Assembly: GCA_965247665.1 (NCBI GenBank)
Contig: CBDFHH010000005.1
Coordinates: forward strand, 868,001-932,000
From: CAUZWH01 sp965247665
Lineage (GTDB): Bacteria; Pseudomonadota; Alphaproteobacteria; SHVV01
DNA: 64,000 bases
Direction of reading: 5' to 3'
Shown: one piece after another, positions 46,613-55,310 of the stretch
Layout of the letters: each line of letters opens with the position of its first letter
Numbering within the stretch: position 1 is the first letter of the stretch
Notes under the pieces: model-generated
The model's input: the letters and a program-made list of their open reading frames with translations, nothing else
The model's database searches: none
What the model was told of the DNA's origin: nothing
Translations under genes and position numbers: made by a program

Positions 46613-46787
46613 CAGGGCGCAGCCAATCACCGCCCGCCAATCGCCCGATATTGGAATTGTGCCGGCGACCGGCTTTCGCGTGGCTTTCCCGGTCTGCGAG
46701 ATCCCGGATTGGAAGACGTTCGCGGGCAGGTCGCTGGTCATCCAGGCGGCAAGCACTAATCGCACTGCGCGAGCCGGACAGCGGCTA
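46613..46787. other. Spacer between DMT transporter and IS5-type element
   Basis: This 175-bp stretch has no ORF with family character. Before the insertion its right end joined directly to the 3' end of the radical SAM gene, so it was the intergenic DNA downstream of that gene. Confidence 0.4.
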
Positions 46788-47603
46788 GGGTGTGTCCACA
46801 CTAACGCAGTACATCGACGATGAGTGCGAAGAGGATGAATCCGACGAAGACCCCGTCGAGTTTCTCGAAACGCGAGAAGATGCGGCGGAATCCCTTCAGT
46901 CGACGAAACAACCGCTCGATTTCGTTGCGGCGCTTGTATAGCTCTCGGTTGTACTGCCATGGGTGGAGCCGCGTTCGCAATGGCGGCACCACGGGTTCAT
47001 ACCCCCAGCGCCAAGGCCAACTGGCGGGTCTCGTCGCCTTCGTAGGCGCGGTCCATGATCAGCGAGGGATTTTGGTGTTGCTGACCAAGGCGTTTCAGCA
47101 GCTTACGCCCTTCCGGCGCGTCGTGGGCTTGGCCCGGCGAGAGCGAGAACGTTATCGCCGTTCGAGCATCCGCGGCAACCATATGAATCTCTGTGGTCCA
47201 CCCGCCGCGGGAGCGTCCGATGGATTGGGGACCGTTTTTTTTAACGCTCCCGTCCCGTCGGGATGCACCTTCACAATGGTGCTGTCCATCGACACGGCCT
47301 CAAGTCGGATACGCACAACCTGCTCTCGCTGCAGATGCTCGAATACCCGGTCGAGCACGCCGTTCTTCGACCACCGATTCATTCGCGTGTAGATGGTGTG
47401 CCAGTTGCCAAACCGCGCCGGTAACCCTCGCCACTTGCAGCCATGTTCGGCGACATACAGGATGGCGTTGAGTACCTGCAGATTGGAAAGGCTGACGTTG
47501 CCACGTTGGACCGGGAGATGGGGCGCAATGCGTTCGTATTGAGCTTCGCTGAGTTCCATCCACAGACAATACCACGAACATCACCATTAGTGCTAACACG
47601 CCC
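46788..47603 (-). mobile_element. IS5-family (IS427-type) insertion sequence
   Basis: An 816-bp element with imperfect inverted ends: GGGTGTGTCCACACTAACG on the left and GGGCGTGTTAGCACTAATG reading inward from the right (14 of 19 match). TA duplications flank it (46786-46787 and 47604-47605) within a target that was CTAG, the usual preference of this group. It carries a two-frame transposase on the minus strand with a poly-A slippage site. Its right end supplies the final G of the radical SAM gene's TAG stop. An extra base in the transposase suggests it is no longer active. Confidence 0.88.
46801..47559 (-). pseudogene. IS427-type transposase, two-frame with an additional frameshift
   Basis: The first frame starts at ATG 47559 (MELSEAQYERIAPHLPVQRG) and carries the first catalytic Asp in SMDSTIVKVHPDG. 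A run of eight A (47235-47242, minus strand) lets ribosomes slip by -1 into KKNGPQSIGRSRGGWTTEIH and on to LIMDRAYEGDETRQLAL (second Asp), the normal programmed frameshift of this group. A run of five G (47002-47006, C on the plus strand) then throws the frame into a TGA at 46997. The remaining part, with YKRRNEIERLFRRLKGF (catalytic Glu), continues in another frame to 46801. One G too many in that run explains the break. A real mutation or a homopolymer sequencing error are both possible. Confidence 0.88.
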
Positions 47604-48730
47604 TAGTCGAACAAGCTCATTTGCGACCGCGTGGCGATCGGGACCCGAAACCGCGTCGTGTCGAGGGGAGGAATCTCTCGGTCCAAACCAAGGCGCCGAC
47701 TGGCAAGCGCGAATCTCTGGCCAAGAAGTTGCGCGTAGGCGCCATCTCCGATCTGCCGCTTGCGAAACGTTGAATCATAGTCGCGTCCGCCCCGGGTCGC
47801 GCGAATATGTGCGATTACCCGATCCGCTTTGAGGGGTACGTGCTCGCCGAGCCACTCGAAGAACAGATCCTTGATCTCAAGCGGCAGGCGCAGCAGGACG
47901 TAGCTCGCAGATACGGCACCGACCTTGGCAGCTTCATTAAGAATGACTTCTATTTCGGCGTCGTTGAGGGCGGGAATGACGGGCGCCACCATCACCGCCG
48001 TCGGTACTCCGGCATCGGCTATCCGGCGGATCGCATCGAGGCGCTTGGCCGGCGTTGCCGCGCGGGGCTCCAGGCGACGCGCCAGCTTGCGGTCGAGCGT
48101 GGTCACCGAAATCGCCACCGTGGCCATCCCTTGCGCGGCCATGGGCGCGATAATATCGAGATCGCGCACGACCATGGTCGACTTGGTGACGATGGTGAAC
48201 GGATGCTTGAAGGCCTGAAGGACCTCCAAAACCGACCGGGTAATCCGCCATCTCCGTTCGACCGGCTGATAGGGGTCGGTGTTCGATCCCAGCGCGATCG
48301 GTTGGCACCGGTAGTCGGCACGTCGGAGTTCGCGATCGAGCAAGCGCGCAGCATCGGGTTTGGCCAGGATCCGCGTCTCGAAGTCGAGGCCCGGCGACAA
48401 GCCGAGATAGGCGTGGGTCGGGCGAGCGAAGCAGTAGATGCAACCGTGCTCGCAGCCGCGATAGGGATTGATGGATCGATCAAATCCAACGTCGGGAGAT
48501 TCGTTGCCGGCGATAATCGACCGGGTGCGATCGATCGTGACTTCGGTCGTCAGCGGTGCCGGCGGTGAATCGTCTTCGGACCATCCGTCATCAAATGCGA
48601 AATTGTCGTCGGCGACGACGCGCTTATGGGGGTCATATCGATCGGTGGCATTGGAAATGGCGCCCCGTCCGCGTCGGCTGCGCTCAGGGATCCTGTTCTG
48701 TAGGGTCGGCGAGTGCATGAGACAGACCAT
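47603..48730 (-). CDS. PA0069-family radical SAM protein
   Basis: Radical S-adenosylmethionine enzyme of the PA0069/SplB-like family, 375 residues from ATG 48730 (ATG 48718 is also possible). The [4Fe-4S] cysteines are in GCEHGCIYCFARPTHAYLG (CxxxCxxC), followed by the TIM-barrel blocks PIALGSNTDPYQPVERRW and PFTIVTKSTMVVRD. The reaction is not known for this family, and a nucleic-acid-repair or modification role is only suggested by distant photolyase similarity. The C-terminus SQMSLFD is typical. Its TAG stop spans the junction with the IS5-type element. The divergent glycosyltransferase begins about 40 bp away. Confidence 0.9.
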   Translation of the reverse strand: MVCLMHSPTLQNRIPERSRRGRGAISNATDRYDPHKRVVADDNFAFDDGWSEDDSPPAPLTTEVTIDRTRSIIAGNESPDVGFDRSINPYRGCEHGCIYCFARPTHAYLGLSPGLDFETRILAKPDAARLLDRELRRADYRCQPIALGSNTDPYQPVERRWRITRSVLEVLQAFKHPFTIVTKSTMVVRDLDIIAPMAAQGMATVAISVTTLDRKLARRLEPRAATPAKRLDAIRRIADAGVPTAVMVAPVIPALNDAEIEVILNEAAKVGAVSASYVLLRLPLEIKDLFFEWLGEHVPLKADRVIAHIRATRGGRDYDSTFRKRQIGDGAYAQLLGQRFALASRRLGLDREIPPLDTTRFRVPIATRSQMSLFD

Positions 48731-48771
48731 AGTCCAATTCGTTGGAACAAATCAAGAACATCGGTAAAGCT

Positions 48772-49461
48772 GTGACGAAAGAACCGCTGAGCATCGTCGT
48801 CCCAACGCTGAATGCGGCAGCGTGGCTGGCTCAAACGCTGGCTTCGTTTCGGGCTGGAAGCGGCTTGCTTGCCGTCGAGACGATCGTTGTCGATGGCGGC
48901 TCGACCGATGAGACGCTTGAGATAGGCCGCGCGTGCGGCGCCGCCGTGATCCACGCCGAGCGTGGCCGGGGAAGGCAATTGCATGCGGGCGCCGAGGCAG
49001 CTTCCGGAGATTGGTTGCTGTTTGTCCACGCGGACACTTGCCTGGCAGCCGACTGGGCCCGGGCGGTGCGCGCGTTTATCGTTAATCCGGCGAACGCGGA
49101 TCGCGCGGCCGCGTTTCGCCTCGTGCTCGATGATGAGGCTCCGGCCGCGAGAAGGTTGGAACGCCTGGTCGCGTGGCGTTGCACCAAGCTTGGTTTGCCT
49201 TATGGCGACCAAGGGTTGCTGATCAGTCGCACCAGATATCGAGAGATCGGGGGGTATCGACCGCTGCCGTTGCTGGAAGATGTCGACCTTGTCCGCCGGC
49301 ATGGCCGCCGTCGCATCGTCATGCTCGATTCGACGGCAACAACTTCGAGCGAACGGTACCGTCGCACGGGCTATGTGCGGCAAGGGATGCGCAACATCTT
49401 CCTGGTTGTGCTTTTCTTCGCCGGCGTGGCGCCCCGCCACCTGACGCGGTTTTATCGTTAA
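48772..49461 (+). CDS. Family 2 glycosyltransferase, TIGR04283 (arsenosugar-associated) type
   Basis: GT-A fold glycosyltransferase, 229 residues from the GTG at 48772. A TTG at 48742 in frame is less likely. The donor-binding motifs are LSIVVPTLNAAAWLAQTLAS, VDGGSTDETLEIGR and LLFVHADT (the DxD-like position). GDQGLLISRTRYREIGGYRPLPLLEDVDLVRR is the TIGR04283 signature. With the next gene (TIGR04282) it forms a pair often found together and annotated as arsenosugar biosynthesis. No arsenic methyltransferase is nearby, so the real product is uncertain. Confidence 0.88.
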   Translation: MTKEPLSIVVPTLNAAAWLAQTLASFRAGSGLLAVETIVVDGGSTDETLEIGRACGAAVIHAERGRGRQLHAGAEAASGDWLLFVHADTCLAADWARAVRAFIVNPANADRAAAFRLVLDDEAPAARRLERLVAWRCTKLGLPYGDQGLLISRTRYREIGGYRPLPLLEDVDLVRRHGRRRIVMLDSTATTSSERYRRTGYVRQGMRNIFLVVLFFAGVAPRHLTRFYR

Positions 49462-49487
49462 TCTCGGCGTCGGCGCACAATGGGCGT

Positions 49488-50096
49488 ATGAACAAACACC
49501 TCGTCATGTTCGTCCGCGCGCCGGTACTGGGCGCGGTGAAATCGCGCTTGGCGTACGATATCGGCGCGGTCGCCGCATGGAAGTTCCACCGCGACACGAC
49601 GCGCTTGTTGTTGTCCCGGGTGGGCTGCGATCGGGGGTGGCAAACTTGGTTGGCGATCACGCCGTCGCGCTTTCTCGCCAGTCCAATATGGCCGCGCCAA
49701 TTGCAGCGCCTCGATCAGGGTCGCGGTGACCTCGGTACGCGCATGGCGCGGCCGTTCGTCGTCGCTCCTCCCGGTCCGGTCGTGCTCATCGGCGGTGATA
49801 TTCCCGAGTTGGGGCACGCTCACATCGACCGCGCGTTCCGCGCGCTGACAACCGCCGAAGTGGTTCTCGGACCTGCGGACGACGGCGGGTTCTGGCTGGT
49901 CGGCATGCGCCGCCGTCCGCGCTCCCCACGTCAGATGGTGGCGCGGATGTTCGTGGGCGTGCGTTGGTCAACACCTCATGCATTGGCCGATGTCCTTGCC
50001 AACTTGGACGGTTATGCCACCGTGGCGTTGACCGACGAGCTCTCCGATATCGATACCGGTGCCGACTATGCGCGCTGGCGCGCACGGTTGCGGTAG
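49488..50096 (+). CDS. TIGR04282 / DUF2064 glycosyltransferase-like protein
   Basis: Nucleotidyl/glycosyltransferase-like protein of 202 residues from ATG 49488. The longer frame from 49173 overlaps the previous gene and was rejected. Blocks: VMFVRAPVLGAVKSRLAYDIG at the start, VVLIGGDIPELGHAHIDRAF and VLGPADDGGFWLVGM, the DUF2064 signature. It lies 26 bp after the TIGR04283 gene and probably acts in the same pathway on a small sugar conjugate. It converges with moaB. Confidence 0.88.
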   Translation: MNKHLVMFVRAPVLGAVKSRLAYDIGAVAAWKFHRDTTRLLLSRVGCDRGWQTWLAITPSRFLASPIWPRQLQRLDQGRGDLGTRMARPFVVAPPGPVVLIGGDIPELGHAHIDRAFRALTTAEVVLGPADDGGFWLVGMRRRPRSPRQMVARMFVGVRWSTPHALADVLANLDGYATVALTDELSDIDTGADYARWRARLR

Positions 50097-50111
50097 CCCC
50101 CGGCTGCCCGC

Positions 50112-50660
50112 CTACGCCTGGCGTCGTAGATCGGGATTTTCGCTTAGCCGTGGCATGATCTCGACGAAGTTGCAGGGCCGGAAGCGATTGTCGAGCTGCC
50201 ATTTGAGGATTTCGTCCCAGCCGTCCCGGCACGCGCCTGGTGATCCGGGCAACGCGAACAGATAAGTGCCCCCAGCGACCCCCGCGGTGGCGCGCGACTG
50301 AATCGTCGATGTTCCGATCTTCTCGAAGCTGACGAGGCGAAACAGTTCGCCAAAGCCGGCGATTTCTTTCTCGTAAAGGCTGGCAAACGCCTCCGGCGTT
50401 ACATCGCGTCCGGTTACTCCGGTGCCGCCGGTCGCGATAACGACGTCGATGTCCGGGTTGGCGATCCAGTCCTCGAGGCGCGCGACGATTTCCGAGCGAT
50501 CGTCGGGGACGATCGCCCGATCGGCTAGAAAGTGTCCCGCCTCGGCGATGCGATCGACCAACATCCGTCCAGATTTATCGTCCTCGATCGTGCGCGAATC
50601 GGAAACGGTCAGAACCGCGATATTGATGGCAATAAAGGGCCGGGATTCGTCAATCGGCAT
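50112..50660 (-). CDS. moaB: Molybdenum cofactor biosynthesis protein B
   Basis: MoaB/MogA-fold protein, an adenylyltransferase-like step in molybdopterin cofactor synthesis, 182 residues from ATG 50660. The extended frame to 50912 is shadow of the neighbour. Family blocks: IAVLTVSDSRTIEDDKSG, DVVIATGGTGVTGRDVTPEAF and ALPGSPGACRDGWDEILKWQ. Its start overlaps the 3' end of the lytic transglycosylase by 11 bp, so they are likely co-transcribed. Confidence 0.95.
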   Translation of the reverse strand: MPIDESRPFIAINIAVLTVSDSRTIEDDKSGRMLVDRIAEAGHFLADRAIVPDDRSEIVARLEDWIANPDIDVVIATGGTGVTGRDVTPEAFASLYEKEIAGFGELFRLVSFEKIGTSTIQSRATAGVAGGTYLFALPGSPGACRDGWDEILKWQLDNRFRPCNFVEIMPRLSENPDLRRQA

Positions 50661-52461
50661 CGAAGGCGCGGGTTTGCGCGACGCGGATCCCTTTAACGTC
50701 GAGCACGAAATAGTAGGGCCAGTTGCCCGCGGCGACCGCGTCGAGGGAGGGCGTGTCCTGACCGAGGCGTTCTCGGTAGATCCAGAAATTGGCCAGTACG
50801 CGCTCGATGAACAGTCTCGTTTCGAGAGACGGCAGGCTTTCGATGAACAGGAGGGAATCGTTTCCGTGCTTGGTTCGGCGGCGCCACTTGCGGAGATTCC
50901 CCGGACCGCCATTGTAAGCGGCGGCCATCAGGAAGAGATTGCCCTGGACTTCCTCCAAACCGATCAGGTGGGAGAGGTATCGCCGGCCCAGGGTGATGTT
51001 GAGTTCGGGTGAGTACAAGCGCCAGCGGTCACGCCCGCGGAGGTTGCGATCCCGCGCCATGGCGCTGGCGGTGCGCGGCATGAGCTGCATCAACCCGTAG
51101 GCGCCCCGCGGACTTTTGGCCCGGCTGTTGAACTGCGATTCCTGGCGGATGAACGCGTAAACAAGCGCACGATCGATGCCATCCCATTGATCTTCACGGT
51201 ATCCGGGCAACGGATAATTGGCGCTGTCGAACGAGCCGCGGCCGGAAGCGATCAAGCCCTTCCCGATCGTGAGCTGCGGACGCGCAAGTTCGAGGCGGCT
51301 TGCGAGCGCAAGCAGGGCGAGGTGCTGCGACGGATCGGTTTGAGCGTGCGCGACCGCGAGTTCACGCTCCGCCCAATGGATCTGATCGACCTGTCGTAGC
51401 GCAACGGCACGCTTGACCGCTGCCATCTTTAGCAGCTCGTTGGCTGCTGTTTCGTCGAGCGGCGGCGAGGTCCAGTTGAAGGCGATGTCACGCCCGAGCA
51501 GACGCGCCGCGATCAACCCGTAGAATGTGTGCGTATGTTGAGCCGCCCTCTCCAGCGACGGGTTGACCGCCGGCGCGTGGTCCGTGACCAGATTGGCTCG
51601 CGCCGCCCAGAACGCGCCGGCGGCAACGTTCCAGCTCGATGAAGATTGCGAGCGCGCGAGCTGATCGAAATGGATGCGTGCGGTATCGTGCTGCCCCAGC
51701 CGCCAGGCGGCAAGGCCGGCGGTCCAGTCTGCGAGCGGGACATGCTTGCGCGAGCGTTGGGCGGCCGTCGATGCCAGCGCGAACGCGCGGCTATCGTCAC
51801 CCTTGAAGAAGTACGCGGCAGCGACCTGTCGGCGCATCTCGTCATACTCGGACGAGTCCAGCAGGCGGCGCGTCTCGCGTCTCTCCAATCTGGCTTCGGC
51901 GCCTTTCGGGTTACCGCGGCGGATCTGCCGTACGATCCCTTGGCGGATTTTCCCAACCCAGCGACGTTGTTTGGCGGATCGCTCGCACGGCGATTGGCAT
52001 GCCGGGTCGGGCGCGACCTCGACGCGGTGGCTCAGTGCGGCAGACGCGCGTCGTGGCGACTTGTAGCCCGAGGGTTGCCGCCTCAGTGCGAGCCGGTAGA
52101 TTCGGTTCGCGCCGGGCTGATCGGCGAAAGCCTTCATCCAGTCGTAAAGCTCCTTGTACTTGGAGCGGTATTGGGTCGGGTGCATGTAGCGCTGGAAGAG
52201 CACGCGCGCCATCAGCAGGCGACTTTCGAGGCGACGGATAACGCGGTCCGCCCGGCGCCACTTGCCCTGCTCCTGGAGTTCGAAAATCTTCCGGTAACTC
52301 ACGACGTCTTCGGCGCTCAGCTGCGACAGCGCAATCCGGGCATCGAACGGCTCCGCCCCAAACGCCGCGTAAGGCGCGCAAACCAGCGTCAGCGCGATGC
52401 TCGTCGCGAACGCCAAGCTTCTGGCGCCGGGCCAGCGATAGCGCATTGTCGTCGTTACCAT
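50650..52461 (-). CDS. slt: Soluble lytic murein transglycosylase (Slt-type)
   Basis: Periplasmic enzyme that cleaves peptidoglycan glycan strands to 1,6-anhydro-muropeptides, about 603 residues. The start is taken as ATG 52461, putting a signal peptide (ARSLAFATSIALTLVCAPYAAFGAE) at the N-terminus. ATG 52446 or 52518 are alternatives. A long alpha-helical superhelix fills the middle. The C-terminal SLT domain carries the catalytic Glu in YAFIRQESQFNSRAKSPRGA, then YGLMQLMPRTASAMA and NLFLMAAAYNGGPGN. It precedes moaB. Confidence 0.94.
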   Translation of the reverse strand: MVTTTMRYRWPGARSLAFATSIALTLVCAPYAAFGAEPFDARIALSQLSAEDVVSYRKIFELQEQGKWRRADRVIRRLESRLLMARVLFQRYMHPTQYRSKYKELYDWMKAFADQPGANRIYRLALRRQPSGYKSPRRASAALSHRVEVAPDPACQSPCERSAKQRRWVGKIRQGIVRQIRRGNPKGAEARLERRETRRLLDSSEYDEMRRQVAAAYFFKGDDSRAFALASTAAQRSRKHVPLADWTAGLAAWRLGQHDTARIHFDQLARSQSSSSWNVAAGAFWAARANLVTDHAPAVNPSLERAAQHTHTFYGLIAARLLGRDIAFNWTSPPLDETAANELLKMAAVKRAVALRQVDQIHWAERELAVAHAQTDPSQHLALLALASRLELARPQLTIGKGLIASGRGSFDSANYPLPGYREDQWDGIDRALVYAFIRQESQFNSRAKSPRGAYGLMQLMPRTASAMARDRNLRGRDRWRLYSPELNITLGRRYLSHLIGLEEVQGNLFLMAAAYNGGPGNLRKWRRRTKHGNDSLLFIESLPSLETRLFIERVLANFWIYRERLGQDTPSLDAVAAGNWPYYFVLDVKGIRVAQTRAFDAD

Positions 52462-52578
52462 CTGCGCCGCCTCTTCCAACGAAATTCCCGATGGGCGCAC
52501 GTACAACCAATCCGCCATGCGACCGCAAGCACCAGCAAGTGGTATCCCCCTTGAAACAATCGCCTACACAGTGCGCAA

Positions 52579-52611
52579 TTTTCTTAGGTCTAGTGAAGTT
52601 TTCTTAGGTCT
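52579..52611. repeat. Two 13-bp direct repeats between slt and the uracil-DNA glycosylase gene
   Basis: TTTTCTTAGGTCT occurs at 52579-52591 and 52599-52611, a period of 20 bp (two helical turns). They lie upstream of slt and just after the stop of the upstream glycosylase gene (both minus strand). A regulatory role for slt is possible but not shown. Confidence 0.75.
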
Positions 52612-52614
52612 CTA

Positions 52615-53460
52615 CTAAACCTTGTCAGCTTCAATGCTCTGGAGCCGCGTTTTAATGGCGAGCAGATCACGCCAAGCATCCCTTTTCAAGGCGGGTTGTC
52701 GCAGCAGGTAGGCGGGGTGATAGATCGGCATGACCGAAATCTCCCGTCCGCCGACGGGATAAGTCAACCAACGACCGCGGAGCTTGGTGATACCCTCCGG
52801 TCGTCGCAGCACCGTGCTTGCCGCGGTGCCGCCGACCAGAACAAGAATGTCGGGAGCGACGAGCTCGATATGCCGTTGGAGAAACGGTAGGAAGACCTCG
52901 GTCTCGGCGGTCGTCGGTTTGCGGTTACCTGGCGGCCGCCACGGCAGGATGTTTGAGATGTAGGCGTGCTCGCGGTCCAGATTGATTGCAGTCAACATCA
53001 GGTCGAGAAGCTGGCCGCTGACGCCGACGAAGGGTTTCCCCAGCCGATCCTCGTCGGCACCGGGCGCTTCGCCAATCCACATGGTCGGCGCCCCAGGATT
53101 GCCATCACCGAACACCAGATTGGTCGCGGTTTGCTTGAGCGTGCTGCCTTCGAAGTTCATCATCGCGTCCGCAAGCTCTTCGAGATTCGTGCAGGCGTCG
53201 GCAAGCTCGCGCGCGCTCGCCATCGCCGCGACCTGCGACATCAGAGCAACCGGGACGGGTTGGTTTGAAGTGTACGGCGCTGGCCGCTGCCGGCTTTCGC
53301 CGGGCGTAGCGGACGCACCCTGGCGAGGTGGGGACGCGGGCGACGCTTTTTTACCGTGCTCGGTATAGCGGTCCTGGGGTGTTTCAGCCCAGACTTCATC
53401 GACGCCAAAGGACGCCTGGAGCGCGAGGAGTTCGGCAGCTTGGGTACGTTTGACGTTCAT
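52615..53460 (-). CDS. Uracil-DNA glycosylase, family 4-like, without iron-sulfur cysteines
   Basis: Removes uracil from DNA. It has 281 residues from ATG 53460 (MNVKRTQAAELLALQASFG). Upstream frame to 53622 is not family-like. The family motifs are MWIGEAPGADEDRLGKPFVG (catalytic motif A), ILPWRPPGNRKPTTAE, and MPIYHPAYLLRQP (motif B). Family 4 enzymes usually have four cysteines binding a [4Fe-4S] cluster, but this protein has a single Cys (in ADACTN). At the places where relatives have Cys it reads FEGSTLK and TEVFLPF. It is divergent from ETF-QO by 130 bp. Confidence 0.9.
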   Translation of the reverse strand: MNVKRTQAAELLALQASFGVDEVWAETPQDRYTEHGKKASPASPPRQGASATPGESRQRPAPYTSNQPVPVALMSQVAAMASARELADACTNLEELADAMMNFEGSTLKQTATNLVFGDGNPGAPTMWIGEAPGADEDRLGKPFVGVSGQLLDLMLTAINLDREHAYISNILPWRPPGNRKPTTAETEVFLPFLQRHIELVAPDILVLVGGTAASTVLRRPEGITKLRGRWLTYPVGGREISVMPIYHPAYLLRQPALKRDAWRDLLAIKTRLQSIEADKV

Positions 53461-53590
53461 GCCAACAACGCTAGCATCGGATGATCGCTGCAAAAACCCT
53501 TGACCGGGACTAAGTTGACCGCAATGGAGTTGGCGCGGCATAACCGGCAGGGGCAACGAACACGGCGCCGACCACCGGCGCGAAGGGCAA

Positions 53591-55249
53591 ATGTCGACTG
53601 AAGCTGAACCTCGCGAATCCATGACCTATGACGTGGTCATCGTCGGCGCCGGGCCGTCCGGCCTGGCGGCTGCGATCCGTCTCAAGCAACTGTGCCGGGA
53701 GCGCGATAAGGATTTCAGCGTCTGTATCGTCGAGAAGGGCTCTGAAGTCGGCGCGCATATTCTGTCCGGCGCGGTGCTCGAGCCGCGCGCACTCGACGAG
53801 CTGTTGCCGGATTGGCGTGATCGCGGTGCACCGGTAGCGGTTGCGGTTGAGGAAGACCGCTTCTGTTTTCTCTCCCCGGGCCGCTTGTTCCGGGTGCCGG
53901 GATGGATCATGCCGCCGGAGTTCAGCAATCACGGCAACTACATCATCAGCCTGGCCAACCTGTGTCGCTGGCTCGGGACCCAGGCGGAGGAACTCGGCGT
54001 TGAGATCTATCCGGGTTTCGCTGCCGCCGAAGTGCTCTATACCGAGGACGGCGCGGTGAGGGGTGTTGCCACCGGCGACATGGGAATTGGCAAGGACGGA
54101 TCGCCCAAGGCGACGTTCGAACGCGGTGTCGAGCTACATGCGCGTTATACCCTCTTCGGGGAGGGTTGCCGGGGGTCACTCACCAAAACCCTCGAGCAGC
54201 GCTTCGGTTTGCGCGAGGATTGCGACCCGCAAACCTATGGAATCGGGATCAAGGAGTTGTGGGAGATCGATCCGGCGCAGCATCGCGAGGGACTGGTCAT
54301 GCACACTGCCGGGTGGCCGCTCTCCAGCGACGTCTACGGTGGTTCGTTTCTCTATCACTTGGACGGCAATCAGGTGGCCGTCGGTTTCGTGGTCGGTCTC
54401 GATTATCGCAACCCCCACCTTGATCCGTTTCAGGAACTCCAGCGCCTTAAGACCCACCCGGCGATTCGTCCCACGTTCGAGGGCGGAAAACGCATCGCCT
54501 ACGGCGCGCGGTCGATGACCGAAGGGGGTTATCAATCGATACCCGAACTCGTGTTCCCCGGCGGTGCACTGATGGGGTGCGGCGCCGGTTTCATGAACAT
54601 GCCGAAGATCAAGGGCACTCACACGGCAATGAAGTCGGGCATGACGCTGGCGGAAAGCGTCTTCGACGCGCTGTCGGAGGATCGTCGCGCCGATTCCTTG
54701 AACAGCTATCCGCAGCGGTTACGGTCGAGCTGGGTGTATGAAGAGTTGCGCCCGGTACGCAATTTCCGACCGGCGCTCAGCTGGGGCTTGCTGGTCGGCA
54801 CGCTCTATGCCGGCTTCGAGCTCAAGCTGTTGCGCGGCCGAGTCCCTTGGACCCTGCATCATCACGCCGATCACACGCAGCTGCGTAGTGCCGCCGAGTG
54901 CCCGCCGATCGAATATCCGAAGCCGGACGGGGTCGTGTCGTTCGACCGTCTGTCATCGGTCTATCTGTCGAACACCAACCACGAAGAGGACCAGCCCGCA
55001 CACCTGACGCTCGCGGACGACGCGGTTCCCATCGCGCATAATTTGGCGATGTTTGACGCCCCCGAGCAACGCTACTGCCCAGCCGGGGTTTATGAGATCA
55101 TTCGTGATCAGGGTGGCGGCAATCCGAGACTGCAGATCAACGCGCAGAATTGCGTCCACTGCAAGACATGCGACATCAAAGATCCGACGCAAAACATCAA
55201 TTGGGTGGTGCCCGAGGGCGGCGGCGGTCCAAACTACCCGAACATGTGA
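53591..55249 (+). CDS. Electron transfer flavoprotein-ubiquinone oxidoreductase
   Basis: Membrane-associated FAD and [4Fe-4S] enzyme passing electrons from ETF (fatty-acid and amino-acid oxidation) to ubiquinone, 552 residues from ATG 53591. The FAD-binding GxGxxG is in YDVVIVGAGPSGLAAAIRL. The C-terminal ferredoxin-like domain has the cluster cysteines in NAQNCVHCKTCDIKDPTQN and an earlier Cys in RYCPAGVYE. ARFMNMPKIKGTHTAMKSG-type sequence (GAGFMNMPKIKGTH) is typical. It links to the ubiquinone genes ubiD and ubiA in this window only through function. Confidence 0.96.
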   Translation: MSTEAEPRESMTYDVVIVGAGPSGLAAAIRLKQLCRERDKDFSVCIVEKGSEVGAHILSGAVLEPRALDELLPDWRDRGAPVAVAVEEDRFCFLSPGRLFRVPGWIMPPEFSNHGNYIISLANLCRWLGTQAEELGVEIYPGFAAAEVLYTEDGAVRGVATGDMGIGKDGSPKATFERGVELHARYTLFGEGCRGSLTKTLEQRFGLREDCDPQTYGIGIKELWEIDPAQHREGLVMHTAGWPLSSDVYGGSFLYHLDGNQVAVGFVVGLDYRNPHLDPFQELQRLKTHPAIRPTFEGGKRIAYGARSMTEGGYQSIPELVFPGGALMGCGAGFMNMPKIKGTHTAMKSGMTLAESVFDALSEDRRADSLNSYPQRLRSSWVYEELRPVRNFRPALSWGLLVGTLYAGFELKLLRGRVPWTLHHHADHTQLRSAAECPPIEYPKPDGVVSFDRLSSVYLSNTNHEEDQPAHLTLADDAVPIAHNLAMFDAPEQRYCPAGVYEIIRDQGGGNPRLQINAQNCVHCKTCDIKDPTQNINWVVPEGGGGPNYPNM

Positions 55250-55310
55250 CAGGTCGGTGCGTGGCGCTTAGTGATCGCGGTGACCAGACGAGATCGGTTC
55301 GAGCCAACGG

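Noticed and set aside
47603..47606. Read-through of the radical SAM gene into the IS5-type element
   Set aside because: The TAG stop is completed by the first base of the element, so the protein ends normally at SLFD.
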